Shown here: positions 47,232-56,200 of the stretch, piece after piece | How the letters are laid out: the number at the start of each line of letters is the position of its first letter | How positions within the stretch are numbered: the first letter of the stretch is position 1 | Origin: Methylococcaceae bacterium | Lineage (GTDB): Bacteria > Pseudomonadota > Gammaproteobacteria > Methylococcales > Methylomonadaceae | Assembly (NCBI GenBank): GCA_012965425.1 | Contig: DTSI01000060.1 | Span: forward strand, 2,743 to 64,315 | Direction: 5' to 3' | Length of the DNA: 61,573 bases | The notes under the pieces: model-generated | Database searches by the model: none | Seen by the model: the letters and a program-made list of their open reading frames with translations, nothing else | What the model was told of the DNA's origin: nothing | Made by a program: the position numbers and the translations under genes

Positions 47232-48614
47232 TTGAGTCAAGATCCTTTTTCTACGCTAAATTTACATCCCGATATTATTAGAAATATAGCCACATTAGGA
47301 TATCGGTTTATGACGCCTATTCAGGCGCAGAGTTTACCTTTTATTATTGATGGTAAAGACGTTATTGGCCAAGGTAAAACAGGCTCAGGTAAGACTGCTG
47401 CCTTTGGGTTAGGTGTTTTGCACCATCTGAACGTTAAACTGTTTCGGGTGCAATCATTAATTCTTTGCCCAACGAGGGAGTTAGCAGATCAAGTTGCGAA
47501 AGAAGTACGTAAATTAGGTCGTACGATTCACAATATTAAGGTGCTGACTTTATGCGGTGGGGTTCCGTTAGGTCCACAAGTTGGCTCATTAGAACACGGT
47601 GCGCATATTATTGTGGGTACGCCGGGCCGTATTGAGGATCATTTAAGAAAAGGTACTTTGAATTTAGAACATGTAAGAATGTTAGTGCTTGATGAAGCCG
47701 ATAGGATGCTTGATATGGGGTTTCAGTCAGCCTTGGATGCGATAGTTGAGCAGGTGCCGAAGCAGCGGCAGACCTTATTGTTTAGTGCGACCTTTCCCGA
47801 TCAAATACAGAAGATTGCTCAGCGTATAATGACGCAGCCCGTCATGTCTAAAGTAGAAGAAACTCATGACTCTAGCAGTATTGAACAATACTTTTATATG
47901 GTAGAAAGTACGGGTCACAGATTTACTGCGTTGCAATTATTGTTGTTAAATCATAGTCCAACCTCAACCGTTGTTTTTTGCAATACCAAGCGAGAAACAC
48001 AAGAAGTGGCTGATCAATTGATCGATTTGGGCTTCAGTGCTCTGGCATTACACGGGGACCTGGAACAAAAAGATCGTGATAAAACGCTGGTGCGTTTTGC
48101 TAATAGAAGTGTTTCAGTTTTAGTTGCAACGGATGTTGCGGCAAGGGGGCTTGATATTGACTCATTAGATGCAGTCATTAATTACCATATTGCCCGTGAT
48201 CCTGAAATTCATATTCATCGGATTGGTCGTACGGGCCGAGCCGGTAGCAAAGGTATTGCCTGTAGTTTATTTGCTGAGAAGGAGCGCCATAAAGTTTCTC
48301 AGTTGGAAAAGTATATTAATTTAACGATTGAACCAGAGCCCCTGCCGTCAACAACGTTATTAGGGCAATATACTTATAAACCGCCTATGGAAACGTTACA
48401 AATTGACGGGGGTAAAAAACAAAAGCTCAGAGCGGGTGATATTTTGGGTGCACTGACGGGTCATAAAGGTATCGCCGGCACTCAAGTGGGTAAAATTGAT
48501 CTTTTTGAAAATCGAGCGTATGTGGCTGTTAATCGGAGTGTTGTTGATTCTGCATTGGCTAAATTAACAGAAGGCCGATTAAAAGGTCGTTCATTTAAAG
48601 TTCGATTGCTTTAG
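47232..48614 (+). CDS. dbpA: DEAD-box RNA helicase DbpA
   Basis: DbpA binds hairpin 92 of 23S rRNA and helps 50S assembly. The 460-residue protein has the helicase motifs [41 protein letters not shown] and [11 protein letters not shown], plus a C-terminal RNA-binding domain (about residues 385-460, KQKLRAGDILGALTGHKGI) that gives 23S specificity. The start is a TTG with TAGGACA upstream. It is separated from csp by the terminator, so it is likely expressed on its own. Confidence 0.93.
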   Translation: MSQDPFSTLNLHPDIIRNIATLGYRFMTPIQAQSLPFIIDGKDVIGQGKTGSGKTAAFGLGVLHHLNVKLFRVQSLILCPTRELADQVAKEVRKLGRTIHNIKVLTLCGGVPLGPQVGSLEHGAHIIVGTPGRIEDHLRKGTLNLEHVRMLVLDEADRMLDMGFQSALDAIVEQVPKQRQTLLFSATFPDQIQKIAQRIMTQPVMSKVEETHDSSSIEQYFYMVESTGHRFTALQLLLLNHSPTSTVVFCNTKRETQEVADQLIDLGFSALALHGDLEQKDRDKTLVRFANRSVSVLVATDVAARGLDIDSLDAVINYHIARDPEIHIHRIGRTGRAGSKGIACSLFAEKERHKVSQLEKYINLTIEPEPLPSTTLLGQYTYKPPMETLQIDGGKKQKLRAGDILGALTGHKGIAGTQVGKIDLFENRAYVAVNRSVVDSALAKLTEGRLKGRSFKVRLL

Positions 48615-48667
48615 TTTTAAGTGTCATGTAAAAGGATTTTTTTTGATTTTATATAGAGAGGAGTTTC

Positions 48668-49342
48668 ATGGTTGAGTTTTATCTGGATACTGTTGATCTA
48701 GAGCAAATCTCTCGATTTAATCATTGTTTACCTTTAAAAGGGATTACCACTAATCCTACGATCCTAGCCAAAGCAGGCATCGGTATCAATCGGTTGTTGC
48801 CTGAAATCACATCTCTTTTAGGCGTTAATACACGTGTTCATATTCAGGTGGTTTCAGATTCGGTGGATGGAATGGTTTTTGAAGCTCAAAAGTTGCATGC
48901 ACTTCCCTATGATATTGTTGTGAAAGTTCCTGCGACTGAAATAGGGTTAGCGGCTATTCGTCAGATCAAAGGTTATGCGATCCCTGTTTTGGCGACAGCT
49001 ATATATAGTGCAGAACAAGGTTTTCTAGCAGCTATGTGTGGTGCAGATTATTTGGCGCCTTATGTTAACCGGATGGATGTATTAGGTATTGATGGTGTGG
49101 CTGTCGTTTCTGACTTGCAAAATTTGGTAGCGTGCAATCAGCTTAATTCGGTATTGTTGCCGGCCAGTTTCAAAAATAGTCAGCAGGTTTTACGCGTTTT
49201 AAAACTTGGCGTAGGTGCAATTACCCTACCGGTCAATGTGGTTGAGGCTTTGTTTAGCCCCAGCATTGTTCAGCCTGCAGTTGAGCGATTTGATCAGGAT
49301 TGGCAGTCTGCTTTTGGTGGTCAGAAGAGTTATGAAAGTTAG
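48668..49342 (+). CDS. fsa: Transaldolase-like fructose-6-phosphate aldolase (FSA/TalC)
   Basis: A 224-residue class I aldolase of the small transaldolase family. It begins MVEFYLDTVDLEQI and has GITTNPTIL, the Schiff-base lysine in DIVVKVPATE at Lys86 (E. coli FSA Lys85) and the tyrosine-bearing APYVNRMD. It could split fructose 6-phosphate into dihydroxyacetone and glyceraldehyde 3-phosphate, or act as a transaldolase; sequence alone does not choose. Length matches FSA (220) rather than long transaldolases (about 316). Spacing to dbpA is 53 bp. Confidence 0.85.
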   Translation: MVEFYLDTVDLEQISRFNHCLPLKGITTNPTILAKAGIGINRLLPEITSLLGVNTRVHIQVVSDSVDGMVFEAQKLHALPYDIVVKVPATEIGLAAIRQIKGYAIPVLATAIYSAEQGFLAAMCGADYLAPYVNRMDVLGIDGVAVVSDLQNLVACNQLNSVLLPASFKNSQQVLRVLKLGVGAITLPVNVVEALFSPSIVQPAVERFDQDWQSAFGGQKSYES

Positions 49343-49400
49343 TGGATGATTTTGCCGTGCGATTATAGGCATGAACGGTTAAATACAATACGAAAGCTTA

Positions 49401-50027
49401 TCAGCGTAAGGGAATTTTATCGCTATTAATAGTTTCATAAATTGTTTTGAGTAATGTAACTAATAGCTCGTCATTTGTTGTGTTTAGGGGTGATGGGGTG
49501 CTGTTGAATTGTGTGTGGTCAGCAGTTTCAGTACGGTCATTCCATTTTGCATAAAGATGTATTGAATTATCATTTTGGGTAAGTATTAGCTTAATTTCTT
49601 GATCACGGGGCGATGCTGTAAACAGGTCACCTAATGAAAAGGGTAGGAAACTTTCTTTTTTATGAAGTGATTTTAAGTAGTTGTTTAGGCTAATAAGATA
49701 CAGGCCTTGATTGCGATTACGGTCTTTAATGGGGATGGAATTGTAAGTGAGTGCTTTTTCAATCAGGTTCCAGGACTGATTGAAAGGTCTGTAGATAGTT
49801 AATGAATAGCCGTTGTTATGCGTATTTAATTGGCTTAAGGCTGTTAGTTCTTTTTTCTCAGTCGTTGTGGTTGAGTTGTGTTCTTGGGGGGTCTGTGGTG
49901 GGCTTTCTAATGTAGCCGCCTTGAGGTAAAAGAATTCGGTTTGTTTATTCCGTGGGATTTTAAAGTAATCAAAACTACAGGCCGATAAGAAGGCCGTTGT
50001 GAGTAGCAGTGTTAGGTAGTGTTTCAT
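49401..50027 (-). CDS. bamC: BamC-like outer-membrane lipoprotein
   Basis: A 208-residue predicted lipoprotein. A signal ends in lipobox LSAC, so it would be anchored at Cys17. The region after residue 85 matches the N-terminal repeat fold of BamC: YSLTIYRPFNQSWNLIEKALTYN followed by the hallmark IKDRNRNQGLYLI. BamC is an accessory lipoprotein of the BAM complex. The ATG at 50027 is used rather than a TTG at 50060. It is shorter than E. coli BamC (344 aa) and lacks a second domain, and it is not beside dapA, its usual neighbour. Confidence 0.65.
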   Translation of the reverse strand: MKHYLTLLLTTAFLSACSFDYFKIPRNKQTEFFYLKAATLESPPQTPQEHNSTTTTEKKELTALSQLNTHNNGYSLTIYRPFNQSWNLIEKALTYNSIPIKDRNRNQGLYLISLNNYLKSLHKKESFLPFSLGDLFTASPRDQEIKLILTQNDNSIHLYAKWNDRTETADHTQFNSTPSPLNTTNDELLVTLLKTIYETINSDKIPLR

Positions 50028-50220
50028 TGTGACTGGAATAAGTTTTTTGGTTAAATTCAAATGTTGGACCAGTAAGGTTATCAGTGATTATAAATACTTT
50101 TGATTAGGTATGAGCAATCATTTTTTGTGGGTTACCCGCAGTTTTGGGTTGTTCTTACTAAGTAGGAGGCATTGAAATAAGATGGCTTCAATTAAGAGTC
50201 ATGATGAGAGATGAGGTGTG

Positions 50221-50442
50221 ATGAAAAAAGAAGATAGGTGTAATTGGTTGTGGCAAATATTTATTAATTTCCTTATTTGGGTCGGTATTACCGGCGCAAT
50301 TGGGAGTTTGTTTATCACGTTAGGGATTTTTATGATTGGGGAATATGTTACATTATTGTTATCTATTCCGGCGCTTATCGTTAGTTTGCTGCTATATCGA
50401 TGGGCCGATGCAAGAGACCTGAGTGCTAAAAGAAATAGCTGA
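50221..50442 (+). CDS. Small two-segment membrane protein, unknown
   Basis: A 73-residue protein with two hydrophobic segments (about residues 10-35 and 40-60) separated by a short GEY turn, flanked by basic ends. I do not recognise a family. GTG at 50218 is an alternative start. It has no same-strand neighbour and faces the large kinase gene tail to tail. Confidence 0.5.
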   Translation: MKKEDRCNWLWQIFINFLIWVGITGAIGSLFITLGIFMIGEYVTLLLSIPALIVSLLLYRWADARDLSAKRNS

Positions 50443-50453
50443 AGTTAAGTCTA

Positions 50454-52655
50454 TTAAGCGTCTGTTTCATAGTCAGCATGGCGGGTTCCCTGTAGTCTTT
50501 TAATCCAGGGTTTTTGTCCTAGGGGATCAACATCGAAAGCGAGTGATTCAGGTTTATGTAACAAACCCTTTTCTCCGGAAGCGTTGGGATTAAGCTGACT
50601 CTTTTCAATAAAATCGACTATTCGTTGCGTGTTATAAATAATTAAAACACGGTTACCGTGTTGGTTTCTGTAGGTTAAATAAGCAACATTTTCTTCAATT
50701 AATGAAGGGTTTAATTTCATTAATGATTCGATATTCTGGTTATGGTTTTGTGAGAGGTGCTTGAGTGTCGAATCTGGGTGGCTGATAATCAGGTTCTTAC
50801 AGTATGCCGCAAAGGTAGTATTACGTTGGTGGCTTTTTATTTCTTCTTGTTGTTGCGTGTTAAAGGTAAAACTCTCGGCAACTAAATAATGTTGATTGCG
50901 TGCACCATCATTGGCAAATAATGAAATTTTATTGAGGTGATAATCCTCAAGCGCGGCAAGGAAAGACCGGGGCGCACGTATATGTTTGTCGATGGTTACA
51001 ACCCAAGGTAGCGCGCGTCCCGTTGTTTTAAATCGCTCCTTAACACTTTCAGCAACAACAGAGCGTTGAAGTTCATCTTCACGACCGGCGGGTTTAACTA
51101 GAAAAGCATCAACAGCCGTTATTTCTGTATGAAAACCTGCCAGATAGAATTGTTTCATTATATCTTTATAGCGAGGGTTGTAAGGGATACAGGTGCCGTC
51201 ATAAAGAATGTTTATGCATTTTCTTTTAGCCTGCTCAGCTACTAAATGCCTAAGCCTGTTGGCAAAAGGTTCTACGTAAATATAATCATCGCTGTGATGG
51301 TTCGCGGCGGTTAAAACGGTATAAAGATCACTCTGTTTGCGAAAATCATCTAGTGATGCAATTACAAAATTATCGCCGCACTGTGCTTTAGCGATTTCTT
51401 CAACTGCGGTTTTACCTGCACCGGCTCCGCCCATGCACATAAATAATTTAGGGTTATGACTACTGGTTTTGTGTTCAAAAATATCAACGACAATGGTATT
51501 TAATTTTTCGATGACTTTGCCGAGTCGGGTGTAGCCAATTTCAATGGTACGCTCTAGTCGGGTATCGCCATTAGCCGCTTGGAGTAATTTATTTTTTAAG
51601 GTTGGGTTGTTAGCCAGATTAAAGATAACGTGCTTGTTATTACCTTCAATTCTCTTTAAGAGTTCGATTAATTCCGTGTGACTGGGTGAGCGTAGTCCTG
51701 TCAGCATGTTGACATCGAGACAAAACAGCGGCGCTGTGGTCGGTTGCGATATGCTGATGCCGTCGATGTCGTGTTTTTCTGAAACTCTTAGTTTATCAGT
51801 GCCCGGTAAGTAACCAATGATTTTATCGGAAGTATCAAGGGGGATATCGGCAAATTGGCGGCCCTTGATAAATATTTTATCTTTGATGCTTTCCAATGGA
51901 ACAATGGCGCCATTGATGGTAACTAAGCAAAGAATGCCATCAGCGGTGGTATGTGATAGGAAGGGAATGCCTGAAATAAAGATTTTGTTTTCAGGCCATT
52001 GGCCGTATTGATTAGCAATATTTTCAAGAGACTTGGTCAGTGTCGGGTCAAGTGCGTGTTTAAAGGCGATCGTGATTTGATCAAGGGTGCTGTCGGGTTG
52101 GTGTAATGCCACGGTATCGATGGCTTCAAGGCGACGAAAATCAATTCCTTGTTCATAAACAGCTTTAAAAGCGGGTAGTTTTCCAAGTGTGATGATGAAG
52201 TAATTTAAGGTGATGCGGTTGCCATAATCAAAAGGGCGGGCAGAGCGCATTTTATGATAAAAGTTACCCAAGCGGTCAGCGATATTATCGGTTCTTATGA
52301 CGAAGCCATTTTTGTCAAATAGTGCGGTGTTTTTATTAAGATTATTTTCTAAGACCAGATCTTTAATGGCCTCTCTGAAAATGCGTCTTTTATTCGCTTT
52401 TGGCATGAATCCAGGACGGTGACTGGCTGTCGCTTGTCCTTGCCAGTCATGGTGGATTTCACGATGAATTCTATAAAATAATTCAGTCAGGTAGGTAACA
52501 CGTTTAGCTTGGTCATGTGAGACTGTGCCTTCTGTTTCATGTTGCAGTGTGGCAAGTAATTGTGTGCCTTGAAAAATACCTAATGCCCGCCGTAATTTTT
52601 TAAGTTGTCTCTTATGTGTCGCTAACGATGGTGTAGGGTTGTTAAGATCGGGCAT
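50454..52655 (-). CDS. Zeta-toxin-domain kinase with a large unknown N-terminal region
   Basis: A 733-residue protein with a zeta-type P-loop kinase domain near its middle to C-terminus: Walker A GGAGAGKT at residues 409-416, SLDDFRK with the likely catalytic aspartates 436-437, and LYDGTCIP near 485. The first 400 residues look like no domain I know, and the last 100 residues hold a further small region. Zeta toxins phosphorylate UDP-N-acetylglucosamine and normally act with an epsilon antitoxin; no epsilon gene is here. The preceding TIGR02647-type gene shares its strand, 59 bp away. Whether it acts as a toxin is open. Confidence 0.75.
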   Translation of the reverse strand: MPDLNNPTPSLATHKRQLKKLRRALGIFQGTQLLATLQHETEGTVSHDQAKRVTYLTELFYRIHREIHHDWQGQATASHRPGFMPKANKRRIFREAIKDLVLENNLNKNTALFDKNGFVIRTDNIADRLGNFYHKMRSARPFDYGNRITLNYFIITLGKLPAFKAVYEQGIDFRRLEAIDTVALHQPDSTLDQITIAFKHALDPTLTKSLENIANQYGQWPENKIFISGIPFLSHTTADGILCLVTINGAIVPLESIKDKIFIKGRQFADIPLDTSDKIIGYLPGTDKLRVSEKHDIDGISISQPTTAPLFCLDVNMLTGLRSPSHTELIELLKRIEGNNKHVIFNLANNPTLKNKLLQAANGDTRLERTIEIGYTRLGKVIEKLNTIVVDIFEHKTSSHNPKLFMCMGGAGAGKTAVEEIAKAQCGDNFVIASLDDFRKQSDLYTVLTAANHHSDDYIYVEPFANRLRHLVAEQAKRKCINILYDGTCIPYNPRYKDIMKQFYLAGFHTEITAVDAFLVKPAGREDELQRSVVAESVKERFKTTGRALPWVVTIDKHIRAPRSFLAALEDYHLNKISLFANDGARNQHYLVAESFTFNTQQQEEIKSHQRNTTFAAYCKNLIISHPDSTLKHLSQNHNQNIESLMKLNPSLIEENVAYLTYRNQHGNRVLIIYNTQRIVDFIEKSQLNPNASGEKGLLHKPESLAFDVDPLGQKPWIKRLQGTRHADYETDA

Positions 52656-52714
52656 TTAATAAAATCCAAGTTGGGATTGGCGAAGCATTGAATGGTGGGG
52701 AAAAATTTTTAAGC

Positions 52715-52960
52715 TTACAGGTCGGGTGGAATTGAGACCAGTCTAAAAAGTGATTGGGCATGACCTGCGCTGGTATGCCCTAAATCAGTGAGGTAGCCAC
52801 CATCAGGTGCTGTTACCATGCCTTTGTCGTACAGTCGTTGAATGGCTGCAATTTCTTCGCTGGTCGCTGAAGAATGAATTTTGATGCCGAGTTGTATTGA
52901 ATCTAAGTTGAATCTAAGTAATAAATTTAATTCTTCTAGTTCTTCATGGGAGAATGTCAT
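52715..52960 (-). CDS. TIGR02647-family small protein
   Basis: An 81-residue protein of the TIGR02647 family, small proteins of unknown role common in Pseudomonas and relatives. It has the hallmark ELNLLLRFNLDSIQLGIKIH, then a helix with AAIQRLYDKGMVTAPDGGYLTDLG, which resembles a DNA-binding wing, and HAQSLFRLV. A good AGGTGG ribosome site precedes it. It is the first gene of a leftward unit ending in the zeta-type kinase, and could regulate it. That role is inferred from position only. Confidence 0.8.
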   Translation of the reverse strand: MTFSHEELEELNLLLRFNLDSIQLGIKIHSSATSEEIAAIQRLYDKGMVTAPDGGYLTDLGHTSAGHAQSLFRLVSIPPDL

Positions 52961-52980
52961 GTGGCCACCTTTTTTATTGA

Positions 52981-53009
52981 ATTATACGGTCTGTGACTAA
53001 AATCTTCTA
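52981..53009 (-). promoter_or_regulatory. Candidate leftward promoter for the TIGR02647-kinase unit
   Basis: On the minus strand TAGAAG (53004-53009), 17 bp, TATAAT (52981-52986). The -10 is perfect and the -35 matches three of six bases. Transcription would begin about 14 nt before the start codon. Confidence 0.48.
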
Positions 53010-53186
53010 ATGAATATTTTCAGCTATATAGCTAACGTTTTGTAGCAAGAGGTTTTTTAGTTAAGTCTTGGTGGCGCTAAAACGTTTAGTTTGACGAGGT
53101 TGGGTGATTAGAGTCGGTAAATGTAGCGTTTATGTTTGAGTTATCTTGAAATAAAGCTAATGCTCCTGTAACCTTTAAGGATTACG

Positions 53187-53202
53187 CCTTGAGTTTTCAA
53201 GG
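53187..53202. repeat. Inverted repeat in the divergent gap before the 1156-aa gene
   Basis: CCTTGA and TCAAGG flank a GTTT loop, 40-55 bp ahead of the ATG. It could be an operator or a small hairpin in the 5' leader. No regulator is known to match. Confidence 0.45.
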
Positions 53203-53241
53203 ATATTTTTTAGTTTAAATTGAAGTAGGCAAGTAGGTGAA

Positions 53242-56200
53242 ATGATGGATTTGTCACAAGCTTTAGGGATATCTAACAAAGAAAATCAATCTGTATTGGA
53301 TCAAGATGAATTGCACGCATATATAAATCTAAAATTGGCGTCTTGTGGACAGCCAATTTGTGCAAATGACGATATATCAGGTATTTCTTTAACAACACAG
53401 GATATGATGCGCAATTATTTAGAGAAGAGCCGGCAGTTGGCCTCTAAGCGTTATCCCGTGGATCAACGAATTCAAGAGTTTCTAGATGCATATTTGTCAG
53501 ATCTTAATTTGGACGAGGTGCCGCAGTTACCTGCGATTAGTTTTGAATTAGATCGGCATGGTATCGCCAGAGCGTTATCGATCACTAAAGGCGAGCAAAC
53601 TTTTCAGTCAGCTTATGTTACCAGTTATAAAGTAGACCAAGGGGTATTGCATAACCCTGCCAGTGACCGTAGAACCACGAAAGGGTCATTTCATGTGGTA
53701 GCCGGCGGCTTACCCGTTGCCGGTGATAAAAAAGAAGTGCCTTTACAGACCTTTGCTTGGTTACTCAAGCATGCTATTGATTCAACATCTGAGTTGTTAT
53801 CAATTCCTTTTTGTTCAAATGAGCCAGAAGCGGCTCAACTGTTTGCATCGTTACTTTTAAGACCGACGGTTTGTCCAGAAATCCCGGGTATTGATTATAA
53901 AAAATCGATGGAAGTGCGTTTTTTTGCACCCGGTAGTTTAGTGAGTAATTTAGATTTTGTTGAGAGTATTTTTGGCAATGCCGGCAACCCTGCCTTACCC
54001 GATAATGATGCTGCGCTTGATATAAAGCACTGGAGTGGTCATACCGGTTGTGTGATATTAGCACCGCATTTAGTTAAATTTACTAAACAAGAACTAGGTT
54101 TACCGCATTGGAACGATGCGACTGAGCGGCAACGCCGAGATGAGATGTGTTGGCAGTCGCAGGATGAACTCTATAATGACGGGCAAGCTTTTAAAATTAC
54201 AGCACGAAATGATCAAGGGGTGATTTTTACTATTCTTGCAGATAATTATTTTGGCTACTGTAAGAAAGAAGTCAAAACACAAATTAGTTATGCCGCTAAT
54301 TTATATGGTTTAGCAGAAGAAGAGCATGCCGGCGGAGCATTGGCTTTTTGTCGTAGAAACCATGGCGAAGAATACGGTATTGGTAGCCCAACTCGCCAGT
54401 CTGGATATGATTTTAATAATGTGTCGATGCAATTTGGCGACGTGATGGATGTTTTACCCGAAGGTTATGGGGTCGATAAAAATCACGCTAAATTAATTTA
54501 TGTGCCACAAGATCTCCGCATGGATTTAAATGCACAAACTATTACTTGGTTTAAGGGCCGTATGAAACATTCTATTCGACTTCAGCCGGGTTTTGTTTAT
54601 ATGCAACCCAGTGGCTATAAGATAGAAATGGAGAAACATCCCGGTGTCGACAGTTGGTATTTAGTGGGCACTGACCCTGAGGGGACGTTCTGTCATAAAC
54701 CCAGTACGGTATCCGGTGGCGGAAAATCTGAGATCTCTAAATCAATTGAGGATGCAATTTTATATAACCCATTGTTTGTTAATGATTTGCAACAGGATTT
54801 AGACAGCGTTCAGGAGATTTTTGATAAAGACTATAGGGAACGTTTTAAGCCGGGTCATGCGTTTGAAGATCATGATTCGACCCGGTCTCCGTTAAGTGAT
54901 GAGCGTAGTCTTGGCTCAGTTATTAAATTATTATCGGTTTCTTCCAGTCATACAGAGGAATATAATGCTTGGTTAAAGGCTATTCCGTCTTATATCTTAG
55001 CGTTAGCCTTTGTCGTTAAACGTTTTTATCGTCCTGAGTGGGCTGATTCATGGCGCCAGTATTTTTCTGTCGATACGGTCGATGGGGCACCTGCACATGA
55101 ATTACGAATGAATTATCGTAAAATTCTGGCCTCCTATTTACGTGTTGGTTTTGATCAGAATGGAGGCTGGCGAACATTTAAATTGCGGCAAGATTTTATG
55201 GCGGCTGAAAAGATACAAATGGAAGATGATATTACTGCTTCTGTTGTCGTGCCAAAAGATGTTATTAAGGACTTTTGTGCCCCGACCATACCGAACGAAA
55301 GTGTCAAATTAATAGAGAATTGTGAATTCAGACTGTTTCAACGACCTGACGATGCGGTCATCCCGGGGTATGATAAACAAACGGAATTTAATATGGCTCA
55401 AAAGGGTAACTTTTTGGCTAATTATGAGCCATTGTTTGGTGAAAGTTTATCAGAAGTCGTGGGTGATGTTATTAAGTTCACTAAGTTTACTGAGCCTATG
55501 CATTCACTCTTAACTAATAGCGTTAATAATACCGGTAAATATGTCTGTTCATCGGCCCATCCTCGGATAGTGAACGGTGCACCATCGAAGAATCCGCGTT
55601 ATTTAGAGACACGTGCTGATCTTCTTGATTCTTCTAGAAAATATATCGCGGAAATGGGGATTCGGTTACATCGAAAAATATCTCTTGAGGCACCTGTTTG
55701 TCATCCGGTCAACGCTGTATTAACGGGGCGTCGGAATAATCCACGTGAACCCGGCATTCGGCCTTTAGCTGTTTATAACCCAATCCATTTTCAGGAATTG
55801 CCGGAATTATTTATGGATTTTGTGAGTTCGTTGACGGGTAAATCACCTTCAACAACCGGAGCGGGTAGTGAGGGCGCATTAACTAAAGGACCTTTTAACG
55901 CGCTTAGAACTACTGCAGATCTTAACAATGCCTTAGTTTCTTTTATTGTGACCGGTTATGCCGGTTTCTCAAGTTCCGCAGGCTATATTGGCACTAATAT
56001 GCGTGTTGATCATGACGTGAGTTTACTCATTCCTGAAATATGGACACGACTCAGTGTTGAAGAAACAGATCCTGATTTTATGATTAAAAATGAATATTTG
56101 GAGTCTGTAGAAGATTTTGATTATAACGGTGAGAAAGTTTTAGGCAGTCGCTTGGGGTATCGTATTACTGAGCATTTTGTTCATGACTTTTTTGGTAAAA

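Noticed and set aside
50454-52960. A classical epsilon-zeta toxin-antitoxin pair
   Set aside because: The small upstream protein matches TIGR02647 and not the three-helix epsilon antitoxin, the kinase protein is about three times the usual length, and no other antitoxin-like gene is adjacent.
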